From the NCBI RefSeq assembly GCF_900099835.1, contig NZ_FNKP01000001.1, positions 2,294,001-2,358,000 on the forward strand: 64,000 bases of DNA, read 5' to 3'. The translations under genes and the position numbers were made by a program. The stretch comes from Paraburkholderia fungorum (GTDB lineage Bacteria; Pseudomonadota; Gammaproteobacteria; Burkholderiales; Burkholderiaceae). Position 1 is the first letter of the stretch. Every line of letters starts with the position of its first letter. The notes beneath the pieces are model-generated. The model did not search any database and was not told where the DNA came from. It saw only the letters and a list, made by a program, of their open reading frames with translations. This document shows positions 53,954 through 63,750 of this stretch, piece after piece.

Positions 53954-54900
53954 GCCGCAGCCTCGCGGTTGTTTTGCTGGTAAGGGTGATGTTCGCGCCA
54001 GTGACGCGCAATATCGACGCGCCGCGTCACCCACACGCGATCGTGCTGTTCGATATGGTCGAGAAAACGTTGCAGTGCGCGGAAGCGCCCGGGGCGGCCG
54101 AGCAGACGGCAATGCATGCCGACGGACAGCATTTTCGGTGCTTCGTCGCCCTCTTCGTAGAGCACGTCGAATGCGTCGCGCAGGTAGGTGAAGAAGTGAT
54201 CCGCCGTGTTGAAACCTTGAGGGCTGGCGAAGCGCATGTCGTTGGTGTCGAGCGTGTACGGCACGATCAGTTGCGGCTCGGTTTTACCGCCCTTGACCTC
54301 GACGTCCATCCAGAACGGCAGGTCGTCGCCGTAGTAATCGGAGTCGTACAGAAAGCCGCCATATTCCGCGACCAGACGATGCGTATTCGGGCTGTCACGG
54401 CCGGTGTACCAGCCAAGCGGGCGCTCGCCCGTCACGCGCTCGATCGCTTCCATGCCGAGGCGCATGTGCTCGGCCTCTTTCTCCGGCGACACATCCTGGT
54501 AATGAATCCAGCGGTAGCCGTGACACGCAATCTCATGCCCCAGTTCGACGAAGGCGCGCGCGAGATCGGGATGTCGTTCGATCGCCATGCCGACACCGAA
54601 CACTGTAAGCGGCAGATGACGTTTTTCGAACTCGCGCAGGATGCGCCACACGCCCGCGCGCGAACCGTATTCGTAGATCGACTCCATGCTCATGTGACGA
54701 GACGGATAAGCGGCAGCGCCGACGATCTCCGACAGAAACTGCTCCGAGCCAGGGTCTCCGTGCAACACGCAGTTTTCACCGCCCTCTTCGTAATTCAGGA
54801 CGAATTGCACTGCGACGCGCGCTCGACCCGGCCAGTTGGCCTGTACCGGGTGGCGGCCGTAGCCGATCAGATCACGTGGGTAGTTCGAGTCGAGTGGCAT
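53950..54900 (-). CDS. puuE: Allantoinase PuuE (polysaccharide-deacetylase fold)
   Basis: 316 aa from the ATG at 54898-54900 (MPLDSNYPRDLIGYGRHP); the frame open to 55122 is non-coding leader. The NodB/chitin-deacetylase-like fold shows AVQFVLNYEEGGENCVLHGDPGSE, GHEIACHGYRWIHYQ and TGRDSPNTHRLVAEYGGFLYDSDYYGDDLPFW. This metal-independent allantoinase class is unrelated to the amidohydrolase AllB. It hydrolyses (S)-allantoin to allantoate. Confidence 0.95.
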   Translation of the reverse strand: MPLDSNYPRDLIGYGRHPVQANWPGRARVAVQFVLNYEEGGENCVLHGDPGSEQFLSEIVGAAAYPSRHMSMESIYEYGSRAGVWRILREFEKRHLPLTVFGVGMAIERHPDLARAFVELGHEIACHGYRWIHYQDVSPEKEAEHMRLGMEAIERVTGERPLGWYTGRDSPNTHRLVAEYGGFLYDSDYYGDDLPFWMDVEVKGGKTEPQLIVPYTLDTNDMRFASPQGFNTADHFFTYLRDAFDVLYEEGDEAPKMLSVGMHCRLLGRPGRFRALQRFLDHIEQHDRVWVTRRVDIARHWREHHPYQQNNREAAA

Positions 54901-55144
54901 GGTTTGACAATGCGTGGTGACGGTATGAAAAATTCGCGCGACGCTCTGAGCGGCGATATATGCACCTGACACGTGAGCTTTTTGCGCAAGTCCACGTGCG
55001 ATGCGACTGCATGTGCGTCTCGCCGGCGCGGGTACGAACGGGGCTGAATCAGCGGCAAAAACCGCGTTTCGGCACCCTCGCCGAGTTGAATCAGTGTAGC
55101 GAAAACACCCGGATGCGCCCATACACCCGGGCAGATAGTGCGTG

Positions 55145-56068
55145 TCAGACTGAATGTATGTGCTGCGCCGATTCCTTCGCGTTTACCCGGGCTGAATCGG
55201 ATGTTTCTGCGGATTCTCGAAGATTTTTTGACGAATCTCCATGCGTGACGACGTGTGCGCCGGCTTGCTGCTGATTAGGATCGGCCGGACCCGACGCGGC
55301 CGACCCGCGCGGCGACTGCGGATGCAACTCCGTTGCGCCCGGGCTGAACGACTCCAGCGCGCCGTCGTAGCGCTTGGCCAACGGTCGCGCATAGTCGCCG
55401 CGCTTGGCCGTCGAAAGCCGCAGCGAGACCAGCGCCTCACTCCATTTCACGGCCGCCGTCACGCCTTCGATCACCGGTGCGCCGAGCGCGTCCTCGATCT
55501 CCCGGCACAGTTCGGCCATGCCCGCACAACCCAGCACGATCGCGTCCGATCCATCCTCGGCGAGCGCACGACGGCATTCGTCGAGGATGATGCGGCGCGC
55601 CGCCGAACCCGGCTTGTCGAGATCGAGCACGGCTACATCAGTCGCGCGGACATTGCGGCAGAAGCGCTTCATCCCGTAGCGCTCGGCGAGATGCCACGCC
55701 ATGCCGCAAGTGCGGGCAAGCGTCGTTACGACAGAAAAGCCCGGCGCCAGCACGCTCGCCGCATGCATCGCAGCCTCGGCAATGCCGATGACGGGCCCGC
55801 GCGCCACCTCGCGCGCCGCATACAAACCGGGGTCGCCGAAGCAGGCGATCACGTACGCGTCGCAGCCTTCGCGCTCGCCTGCGGCGACTTCCGCCAGCAG
55901 GCCCGGCGTGGCGAGCGCTTCGTCGTAATAGCCTTCGATCGACGGCGGCCCCATGGTCGGATTTACCGCGATCACTTCGGTGCCTGGCGCGGCGACTTCC
56001 CGCGCGCAACGGCCCATTGCGTCCGTCATGCGCTGGGTCGTATTCGGGTTGATCAGTTTGATACGCAT
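55145..56068 (-). CDS. Asp/Glu/hydantoin racemase family, probably allantoin racemase
   Basis: 307 aa. The core (residues 1-240) has MRIKLINPNTTQRMTDAM, catalytic Cys in ACFGDPGLYAARE (about 76) and a second Cys in VLGCAGMAEL (about 182), as in HpxA/AllR-type hydantoin racemases. A tail of about 65 residues, low-complexity and Ser/Ala/Gln-rich, continues beyond the usual end (SFSPGATELHPQSPRGSAAS onward). It probably interconverts (R)- and (S)-allantoin so that both enantiomers enter PuuE. It lies between the NCS1 permease and puuE. Confidence 0.85.
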   Translation of the reverse strand: MRIKLINPNTTQRMTDAMGRCAREVAAPGTEVIAVNPTMGPPSIEGYYDEALATPGLLAEVAAGEREGCDAYVIACFGDPGLYAAREVARGPVIGIAEAAMHAASVLAPGFSVVTTLARTCGMAWHLAERYGMKRFCRNVRATDVAVLDLDKPGSAARRIILDECRRALAEDGSDAIVLGCAGMAELCREIEDALGAPVIEGVTAAVKWSEALVSLRLSTAKRGDYARPLAKRYDGALESFSPGATELHPQSPRGSAASGPADPNQQQAGAHVVTHGDSSKNLRESAETSDSARVNAKESAQHIHSV

Positions 56069-56161
56069 CTCGACTCCTGTTGCAATTCATTTGCGGCTAC
56101 GAATCGGGCCGCGAACTGGCGAATTGGCGGGCAAAACGAACGGGCAAACGACCGGCGAGAC

Positions 56162-57643
56162 TCAGCGCGCAAGAATGCGATAGAACAGCGCGGCCAGCCC
56201 GGCGCCGAGGAACCACGAGAAATTCGCCACGTTGTCGAGCGCCGGCGTCATCACGCAGACCACGGTAATCAACGCGGCCGGCAGCAGCGCAGCCACAGCC
56301 TGGTAGTTGACACCGTTGCGATACCAGTACGAACCGGTCGGCTCCACCGTGTACAGATCGTCGAGCACGATCTTCTGACGCTTCACCAGATAGTAGTCGA
56401 CGATCAGGACGCCGTACAAAGGGCCGATGAAGCTGCCAAGAATGTCGAGCGTGTAGTGAATCACGGCCGGGTTGTTGAACAGATTCCACGGCGTGATGAA
56501 AATCGACGCCACCGCCGCGAGCATGCCGCCCATGCGCCAGCTGATCAGACGCGGCGCGACATTCGAGAAGTCGAACGCCGGCGACACGAAGTTGGCCACG
56601 ATATTGATGCCGATCGTCGCAATGGTGAAGGTCAACGCGCCGAGAATCACCGCGGTCGGATAGTCGATCCGGCCCACCGTTTCGACCGGGTCCGTGATCA
56701 GTTCGCCGAAGACCGGCAGCGTGGCTGCAGTCGTCACCACCGTGACCAGCGAGAACGCGAGGAAGTTGACCGGCAGTCCCCAGAAATTGCCGCGCTTCAC
56801 GCTGCGAAAGCTCTTACCGTAGCGGGAGAAGTCGCCGAAATTCAGCATGGGGCCGGAGAAGTACGAGACGACCAGCGAGGTTGCCGTGATCATCACCGGC
56901 ACGACCTGCATGCCGTGATATTTGACACCGCCCAGGTTGATGCCGATGTTGCGCCAGCCGGCGCGATACACCATGTAGCCCGCGAGGATGAACATCACGA
57001 CATAGACCGCCGGACCCGCGAAGTCGATGAACTTCTTGATGGTTTCCATGCCGTGCCAGAACACCAGCGCCTGCAACGTCCACAGGAGCATGAAACCGGC
57101 CCAGCCGAGCGTCGAGAGGCCCATGAAGCCGTGGTGGTGAACATCCGCATAAGGCAGCCATTGCGGGACGAATTTGAGCACCACGATCACCAGCGCGCTC
57201 GACGCCAGATAAGTCTGAATGCCATACCAAGCGACCGCGATCAACCCGCGAATCACAGCCGGAATATTCGCCCCGAGCACACCGAACGTCGCGCGACACG
57301 CGACCGGATACGGCACGCCGTTCATCTGGCTCGGCTTGGCGATCAGGTTGCACAGCAGATTGACGATCGTGATACCGACCAGCAGCGCAATCAGCACCTG
57401 CCAGCTCGTCAGACCGAGCGCGAACAGACTGCCCGCGAATACGTAACCGCCGACGCTATGCACGTCCGACATCCAGAACGCGAAGATGTTGTAAGCGCCC
57501 CAGGTCTGTTCGCGCAGCGGCGCGAGATCTTCGTTATAAAGCCGCTCGCTATAGCCTGCCGGCATCGACGATTCGCCGGACGCGCTGCCGTCTGCATAAG
57601 TGGGTAGGTTGCGACTGCCGGGCGCTGCACTGAACTGAGCCAT
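56162..57643 (-). CDS. NCS1-family nucleobase:cation symporter, probable allantoin/hydantoin permease
   Basis: 493 aa, preceded by AAGGAGGAATC, the strongest ribosome-binding site in the island. About twelve transmembrane helices. NCS1 hallmarks are NEDLAPLREQTWGAYNIFAFWMSDVHSVGGYVFAGSLF at TM1, PVACRATFGVLGANIPAVIRG, and GPMLNFGDFSRY. Members carry allantoin, hydantoins, uracil or purines with Na+ or H+. Adjacent racemase and PuuE favour allantoin. It is likely the first gene of the permease-racemase unit. Confidence 0.88.
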   Translation of the reverse strand: MAQFSAAPGSRNLPTYADGSASGESSMPAGYSERLYNEDLAPLREQTWGAYNIFAFWMSDVHSVGGYVFAGSLFALGLTSWQVLIALLVGITIVNLLCNLIAKPSQMNGVPYPVACRATFGVLGANIPAVIRGLIAVAWYGIQTYLASSALVIVVLKFVPQWLPYADVHHHGFMGLSTLGWAGFMLLWTLQALVFWHGMETIKKFIDFAGPAVYVVMFILAGYMVYRAGWRNIGINLGGVKYHGMQVVPVMITATSLVVSYFSGPMLNFGDFSRYGKSFRSVKRGNFWGLPVNFLAFSLVTVVTTAATLPVFGELITDPVETVGRIDYPTAVILGALTFTIATIGINIVANFVSPAFDFSNVAPRLISWRMGGMLAAVASIFITPWNLFNNPAVIHYTLDILGSFIGPLYGVLIVDYYLVKRQKIVLDDLYTVEPTGSYWYRNGVNYQAVAALLPAALITVVCVMTPALDNVANFSWFLGAGLAALFYRILAR

Positions 57644-58021
57644 GATTCCTCCTTGGGTGGGGACCCTCGATAGCGCATCGAAGGACGTTGCACCAGCCGT
57701 GCCAGTCGCGCCCTCTTTGCCCGCGTACGTTTTAACGTTAGCTTTCGCTGTCGGGAAAGGAAGCCGGCGCTGTCTGTCAGGGCCGTGCCGCGGGTGTCTC
57801 CGTACTGAAGTACTTGTGGTGATCGCATCGCCGGCTGCCGCGAATGTCCGGCAATACGTTGCTGCCCAAAGTCCGTCGTTCGAAGACGGACACGCGTGCG
57901 CAAGCCGGCAGCGCTCACGCCGAGCCGCCTTGCAACGCCTGATCCAGTTCGATTCAATTCAGTGCGGCGCGCACCGCTAACGGGCGCTTCTGCTCAAACC
58001 TGCTCGCACTGACTGCTTGCC
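57644..58021. other. Promoter region of the permease gene, no ORF recognised
   Basis: These 378 bases lie upstream of the NCS1 permease start and downstream of the GntR gene. No operator resembling the GntR sites at 58807 or 58943 was found here. No supported gene is present. Confidence 0.4.
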
Positions 58022-58762
58022 TCAGCCTGCTGTGGAATTGGCTTTGGAGGCATTTTTCGGCGCCGCACCCAGCGTGCCGAACACTTCATGCAGATCGGCC
58101 GCGCCACGAGCGGGGCGGTCCAGCATCTTCAACTCGACGCTTTGCAGATGGCGCGACATCAGGGCCGCCGCCTCCTTTGCGTCGCCGGCGTCGAGCGCGG
58201 CGAGAATGGCTTCGTGGTCCTCGAACGAGCAAGGGCTGCGTCCGAGCGACTCGTACAACGCGGAAATCAGCGTGGAGCGCGCAACCAGGCCATTCAGACA
58301 GTCGCACAACACGGCATTGCCGGTGAGTCCTGCCAGTTCGGTGTGGAACTCGCCCGACAGGCGAATCCACGCCGGAAAATCACGTGTTTCGAACGCCTTA
58401 CGTTCACGGCCGATCATGCTGCCGATGTTCTTCAACCGACGCATGCCGTGACCGTTGCAAATCTTTTCAACCACGGCAAGTTCGATGATGCGGCGCATTT
58501 CGAACACTTCGTGCACTTCCTGCAGCGACGGACTCGCGACGAACGCACCGCGATTCGGCTCGAGATCGACGAGATGGTCGGTCGCCAGTTGCGCGAGCGC
58601 CTGCCGGATCGGGCCACGCTTCACGCCGAATACTTCGCATAACTGCGCTTCGGTCAGCTTGGCGCCAGGAGCCAGCCGATGCTCGAGGATCGCCGCGCGG
58701 ATGCGCTCGGCAATCGCTTCGGGTTTCGAACTGGTGATGGCGGCGAAGTCTGTGTCGGACAT
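58022..58762 (-). CDS. GntR-family (FCD subfamily) regulator of the ureide/purine genes
   Basis: 246 aa. The N-terminal GntR wHTH (AIAERIRAAILEHRLAPGAKLTEAQLCEVFGVKRGPIRQALAQLATDHLVDLEPNRGAFVA, about 16-76) and an FCD ligand domain with EVFEMRRIIELAVVEKI and HEAILAALDAGDAKEAAALMSRHL are clear. FCD metal-ligand residues (Asp, three His) appear present. It is placed behind the permease-racemase-puuE series with two palindromes in its own upstream region. I infer autoregulation and control of the allantoin genes. Confidence 0.85.
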   Translation of the reverse strand: MSDTDFAAITSSKPEAIAERIRAAILEHRLAPGAKLTEAQLCEVFGVKRGPIRQALAQLATDHLVDLEPNRGAFVASPSLQEVHEVFEMRRIIELAVVEKICNGHGMRRLKNIGSMIGRERKAFETRDFPAWIRLSGEFHTELAGLTGNAVLCDCLNGLVARSTLISALYESLGRSPCSFEDHEAILAALDAGDAKEAAALMSRHLQSVELKMLDRPARGAADLHEVFGTLGAAPKNASKANSTAG

Positions 58763-58806
58763 GATGTTTGTCTCGGTATGTTGGTCATCTTAGAACGGAC
58801 ATAAAG

Positions 58807-58840
58807 ATTGTCAACAATTTTTGTTTTGAATTTTGACAAT
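58807..58840. promoter_or_regulatory. GntR/FCD operator candidate 1
   Basis: ATTGT-CA-ACAAT is a 12-bp palindrome (58807-58818) of the form T-G-T-N2-A-C-A common for FCD regulators. A further inverted half TTGACAAT ends at 58840. It lies 45-80 bases upstream of the GntR start. Confidence 0.65.
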
Positions 58841-58942
58841 TTCTTGCGGAGGCTGAGGTTTGCGATGGGCGCGGTGGAGTGCTTCGCGCAGTGCAGCTTA
58901 TTTAGCAGGTTTATTAATTGATAAGCAGTCGCGTGATCGACA

Positions 58943-58966
58943 GCGGATTTTGTCAACAAAATCCGC
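58943..58966. promoter_or_regulatory. GntR/FCD operator candidate 2
   Basis: GCGGATTTTGT-CA-ACAAAATCCGC is a perfect 11-bp inverted repeat around CA. It shares the core TTGTCAACAA with candidate 1, 136 bases away. Confidence 0.65.
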
Positions 58967-59040
58967 CTGCGGTCGTGGTCGATTATGGTTATCGACGTGG
59001 CCAAGAGACGACCGTTAGTTGCTTTCATGCTGCTAAAAAG

Positions 59041-59062
59041 AGCGGGCTGCTCAATGCCCGCT
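59041..59062. terminator. Bidirectional terminator after ldcA
   Basis: AGCGGGC-TGCTCAAT-GCCCGCT, with AAAAAG before and TTTCTT after. On the minus strand it lies 30 bases after the ldcA stop and is followed by CTTTTT. Confidence 0.8.
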
Positions 59063-59091
59063 TTCTTCCAGATCCGGATCGAAGCGAAATG

Positions 59092-60018
59092 TCAGGCGAG
59101 ATTCGGATAGCCCGACAACGTCAATTTGAACCCATGCGCGTTCGCGACGAGGTGCCCGTCCGCGCCCACGGGCAAGGTCAGCATGTTATGGATATGCCCG
59201 AATTGCAGCCCTGTGACGACCGGAATGCCGATCAACGCCCTCACCTGCTCGACCATCGCGTGCAAGTCATAGCCGTTGTCGTAATCGTACGTTTTGCCGC
59301 CGGAAAAATCGCCAAGAACGAGCGCCTGCTGCTGCGCGAGAATGCCTGACAGATGCAACTGATAAATCATCCGCTCGATGCGGAACGGTTGCTCGTTGAC
59401 GTCTTCGACAAACAGGATGCCGCCCTGCACCGGCGGCATATACGGCGTACCGATCAGCGACGTCAGCACCGCCAGATTGCCGCCCCACAGCATGCCCGAC
59501 ACGTCGACGGATTGTGCCTGCGGCGTGTTGCCGGTCACGGTCATGCCCGGCTTCGTCAACGCCGACCAGAAATGCTGCATGGTGAATTCGCTGACGTCCT
59601 CCGCGCCGAAATCGCTCATCAGCATCGGCCCACCGAACGTTTTCACGCCAGAACGCGCCAGCAACGCGAGCTGGATCGCGGTGAAGTCGCTGTGTCCGAC
59701 CAGCGCGACCGGCTGATCGGCCAGGCGCCGCTGCAGCCCCTCATAGTCAAGGCCATGCAGAATACGCACGGCGCCGTAACCACCGCGGACGGCCAGCACC
59801 ACATCGGGCAACTGCCGCGACGGATCGGCGAGCCGGTTCAGATCGGCCGCGCGCTCGCCGTCAGTGCCCGCGAAACGCTGATACCGACGCTTTGCCGCCT
59901 CCTCGCCGCCGACGCGGTGCCCCTGCGCGTGCAGACGATGCAAAGCGCGATGCAGCACATCAGGATCATGCGGATACCCGGACGGCGCGATCAATTCGAT
60001 GGTGCGATGAACGGTCAT
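59092..60018 (-). CDS. ldcA: Muramoyltetrapeptide LD-carboxypeptidase
   Basis: 308 aa from the ATG at 60016-60018. Serine peptidase family S66: nucleophile in VALVGHSDFTAIQLALL (Ser about 110), Glu in ILFVEDVNEQPFRIERM and His in LQFGHIHNMLTLPVGADG. It removes the terminal D-Ala from muropeptides during peptidoglycan recycling in the cytoplasm. It is transcribed after tadA with a 49-base gap, probably the same transcript. Confidence 0.93.
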   Translation of the reverse strand: MTVHRTIELIAPSGYPHDPDVLHRALHRLHAQGHRVGGEEAAKRRYQRFAGTDGERAADLNRLADPSRQLPDVVLAVRGGYGAVRILHGLDYEGLQRRLADQPVALVGHSDFTAIQLALLARSGVKTFGGPMLMSDFGAEDVSEFTMQHFWSALTKPGMTVTGNTPQAQSVDVSGMLWGGNLAVLTSLIGTPYMPPVQGGILFVEDVNEQPFRIERMIYQLHLSGILAQQQALVLGDFSGGKTYDYDNGYDLHAMVEQVRALIGIPVVTGLQFGHIHNMLTLPVGADGHLVANAHGFKLTLSGYPNLA

Positions 60019-60067
60019 TGGCAAGACCTGTTGGATGTTGTCGTTTTACGGCGGGTTCAAAGCCGCT

Positions 60068-61188
<1,121 letters not shown>

Positions 61189-61424
61189 CTGAAATCCACT
61201 ACGTTGCGGCCCAAGCATTCTATCAGGGAGCGCCTAGCCGCTCCGCGTGTCTGACAGACAAAACACACCGGTTTTCAGATACTGCGTATTTGTGATACGC
61301 ATAGACGTAAATTAGAGTTGAAACTGTGCTCCTGCGCCGTTTTTGTACAACGAACTCGCGATAAATCTTCCATTAACCGGCACGACAAGCGTCCTGCTTT
61401 TTGTTCTTCGAGGCCACTTACCTG

Positions 61425-61679
61425 ATGCAATCCAGAATGATTGATTCACCATCCTGCACCACTTCAGCCGCACCTGACTCGAACAGCCTCTCGCAGTTCG
61501 CCGCGCGCCGCCCGCATACTGTGTCCATAGGCAAGCTCATACTCGGGAAACGCTTGCGCACAACTTTAGCGACCATCGCCATGATGATGACGCTGTCAGG
61601 CTGCGGCGTATTCTGCGGCGGCGCGGGTGGAAGCGGTGGTGGCTTCGCTGGCGGCTGCGGAACCGGCGTACGGTTTTAA
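61425..61679 (+). CDS. Small Gly/Cys-rich putative lipoprotein
   Basis: 84 aa from ATG 61425; GTG 61521 (VSIGKLILGKRLRTTLATIA) would give a tidier lipoprotein signal. The C-terminal half has a hydrophobic stretch TTLATIAMMMTLSGCGVFC, with lipobox LSGC, and a mature peptide of about 20 residues, nearly all Gly, Ala and Cys (GGAGGSGGGFAGGCGTGVRF). The function is unknown. Short mature region suggests a tiny envelope lipoprotein. Confidence 0.5.
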   Translation: MQSRMIDSPSCTTSAAPDSNSLSQFAARRPHTVSIGKLILGKRLRTTLATIAMMMTLSGCGVFCGGAGGSGGGFAGGCGTGVRF

Positions 61680-61766
61680 TGCACACGCTTCAGCTTTGCA
61701 CGGCTTAGTGGCGCGGAAGTAGTTGCACAACCACTTTCTCCCGCCCCTTTGCAACTGACGCAGTCG

Positions 61767-62369
61767 TTACGACACGCCGCCCACCAGAGACCACCGCGCC
61801 AATGCAACATGTCGGGTACGTCCTAACAAACTATGTATCAAGGCAAACTCCCGCACATTCCAGCACGCGGGCTCAACGGGACGTTTGTCCGCCGGCGGTA
61901 TGCCATAAGCCAGCGTAACGTGCGGCTCATAACTCTTGCTGGCAATCGGATGCCCCCAGAAGTCGACGCTGTTTAACGCATGCTCTAGCGCGTCATGCAG
62001 CGCATGAAGGCCAACGACGCCCTCGCCTCCAGTCAACACCATGGGCCCCGGACGCGGCCTCTTTCCAAAATTCGCAACCGCGTCGAATTCGACGGCAAAT
62101 GGCGCCATGCCGATCGACTCCGCTGCACGCTTTGCCGCGTCGACTTTCTCTTGCGGCAACCCTCCCGCAAAATTTCCCAGATGAGTCAGCGTTGCGTGCA
62201 AACGTCCAGCTGCTAGCGGCTTGCTGCGGACGCGCGCCTCCCCGCAAAGCTGGTGCGCGAGCTTCGCAATGCCGGCCGCTGTTCTTGTGTCGGGGAAAAC
62301 GGCGAAAAACAGGCCATCTGTTGGCGTTGGCGGCGCCTCTAGCCCAGGCAACCAGAATTGTTCAGGCAT
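61767..62369 (-). CDS. thpR: RNA 2',3'-cyclic phosphodiesterase (2'-5' RNA ligase family)
   Basis: 200 aa from the ATG at 62367-62369; the frame open to 62720 crosses the divergent promoter. The two HxTx motifs of the 2H phosphoesterase superfamily are HATLTHLG (about residue 56) and HVTLAYG (about 149). DGLFFAVFPDTRTAAGIAKLA begins the fold. It opens 2',3'-cyclic phosphates on RNA. It is divergent from the LexA-controlled radical-SAM gene, 160 bases apart. Confidence 0.88.
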   Translation of the reverse strand: MPEQFWLPGLEAPPTPTDGLFFAVFPDTRTAAGIAKLAHQLCGEARVRSKPLAAGRLHATLTHLGNFAGGLPQEKVDAAKRAAESIGMAPFAVEFDAVANFGKRPRPGPMVLTGGEGVVGLHALHDALEHALNSVDFWGHPIASKSYEPHVTLAYGIPPADKRPVEPACWNVREFALIHSLLGRTRHVALARWSLVGGVS

Positions 62370-62471
62370 GTCGCTCCCGACATGGAAAAGCCCGCATCTG
62401 CATGTAAATGAACCCCCGGTTTGTCGCGGGCGCGGCCGCGCCCCGATCGTTTCAGCCACTTCAGAAACCGC

Positions 62472-62499
62472 TTGCACCTTTGCTCTGCCCACGTACAAT
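62472..62499 (+). promoter_or_regulatory. Sigma-70-like promoter of the radical-SAM gene
   Basis: TTGCAC (62472-62477), 16 bases, TACAAT (62494-62499). The LexA box starts at the end of the -10 element, so LexA would block it. Confidence 0.55.
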
Positions 62500-62518
62500 A
62501 CTGTACATCCATACAGTA
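62499..62518. promoter_or_regulatory. LexA (SOS) box
   Basis: TACTGTACATCCATACAGTA matches the enterobacterial/betaproteobacterial LexA consensus CTGT-N8-ACAG with extended TA flanks. Symmetry extends to nine-base arms AATACTGTA/TACAGTATT. It ends 11 bases before the radical-SAM ATG. Confidence 0.9.
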
Positions 62519-62529
62519 TTGGCGGCAAC

Positions 62530-63741
62530 ATGGAATTGCTCAAAAAGCTCGAAGTATTGGCGGACGCGGCGAAGTACGACGCGTCGTGTGCCAGCAGTGG
62601 CGCTCCCAAGCGCGGCTCTCGAGGCACAGAAGGGCTCGGCGCAAGCACGGGTGCGGGCATTTGCCATAGCTTCACGCCCGATGGGCGCTGCGTGTCCCTC
62701 CTGAAAATACTGCTAACCAATTTTTGTCTTTACGATTGTCAATACTGCGTCAATCGGCGCTCGAGCAACGTGCCCCGCGCGCGCTTCACGCCGGAGGAAG
62801 TGGTCGATCTCACACTAGATTTCTATCGGCGCAATTACATCGACGGCCTGTTTCTGAGTTCCGGAATCATTCAGTCATCGAACTACACGATGGAGCAGCT
62901 TGTACGCGTTGCGCAGTCGCTGCGTGAGGAGCACCAGTTTCGCGGCTACCTTCATCTGAAAACGATTCCCGACGCCGACCCGCAACTGATCGCCCTGGCG
63001 GGGCGTTACGCCGATCGTTTGAGCGTGAATATCGAGTTACCGACTGACAGCAGTCTTGCTCGCCTCGCCCCGGAAAAGGACGTGCGCACCATCAAGCTGG
63101 CAATGGGTTCGATCCGTCTCGCGCAGGAAGAAGCGCAGAGCGACGCGAAGGCGCCAAAGTTCACTCCGGCGGGCCAAAGCACGCAAATGATCGTCGGCGC
63201 AGATCAAACCAGCGACAGCACGATCCTGCAAACAGCCGAAACGCTCTATGGCGCTTATAAGCTGAAGCGCGTGTATTACTCGGGATTCAGCCCGATTCCC
63301 GACAGCCCTTCTGCGTTGCCCGCGCAGGCGCCGCCGCTGTTGCGTGAACATCGGCTGTATCAGGCCGACTTTCTGATCCGCGGCTACGGTTTCAGCGTCG
63401 AGGAACTGTTTGAAAAGCCGGGCAATCTTTCGCTTGAGATAGATCCCAAGCTCGCGTGGGCGCTGGCGCATCGCGAGGCGTTTCCGGTTGATCTCAATCG
63501 CGCACCGATGCGAATGATCGCGCGCGTGCCGGGCATCGGCATGCGCAACGCGAAGCGGCTGGTCGAATTGCGGCGAACGCGTCGTGTGCGCTATGACGAC
63601 CTCGTTCGGCTGCGTTGTCCGCTGGAGAAAATCAAACCGTTTGTCGTCACGCAAGACTACCGCGCGGCCAGTCATGACGCGTCGTCGGCTCATTTGCGCC
63701 GTGTGCTGGCGCCGCCGCCGGTACAACTGGCGCTGTTGTAA
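62530..63741 (+). CDS. Putative DNA modification/repair radical SAM protein
   Basis: 403 aa from ATG 62530. The 4Fe-4S motif is CLYDCQYC (Cys66, Cys70, Cys73), in LLTNFCLYDCQYCVNRRSS. The N-terminal KLEVLADAAKYDASCASSG and GICHSFTPDGRCVSLLKIL are characteristic of the family annotated as 'putative DNA modification/repair radical SAM protein' (TIGR03916). The C-terminus has a helix-hairpin-helix DNA-binding element (MIARVPGIGMRNAKRLVEL). The SOS box upstream and the UdgX-like gene nine bases downstream fit a DNA-repair role; the reaction is not established. Confidence 0.88.
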   Translation: MELLKKLEVLADAAKYDASCASSGAPKRGSRGTEGLGASTGAGICHSFTPDGRCVSLLKILLTNFCLYDCQYCVNRRSSNVPRARFTPEEVVDLTLDFYRRNYIDGLFLSSGIIQSSNYTMEQLVRVAQSLREEHQFRGYLHLKTIPDADPQLIALAGRYADRLSVNIELPTDSSLARLAPEKDVRTIKLAMGSIRLAQEEAQSDAKAPKFTPAGQSTQMIVGADQTSDSTILQTAETLYGAYKLKRVYYSGFSPIPDSPSALPAQAPPLLREHRLYQADFLIRGYGFSVEELFEKPGNLSLEIDPKLAWALAHREAFPVDLNRAPMRMIARVPGIGMRNAKRLVELRRTRRVRYDDLVRLRCPLEKIKPFVVTQDYRAASHDASSAHLRRVLAPPPVQLALL

Positions 63742-63750
63742 AGCATCGCA

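Larger units (their letters stand above)
58763..59091. other. Upstream region of the GntR gene with two operator-like palindromes
   Basis: This 329-base gap contains no gene. It holds GntR operator candidates at 58807-58840 and 58943-58966 and the ldcA terminator at 59041-59062. It is notably AT-rich between 58800 and 58960. Confidence 0.55.

Noticed and set aside
55241..57607. 788-aa open frame opposite the NCS1 permease and racemase
   Set aside because: Antisense shadow of two well-supported genes.
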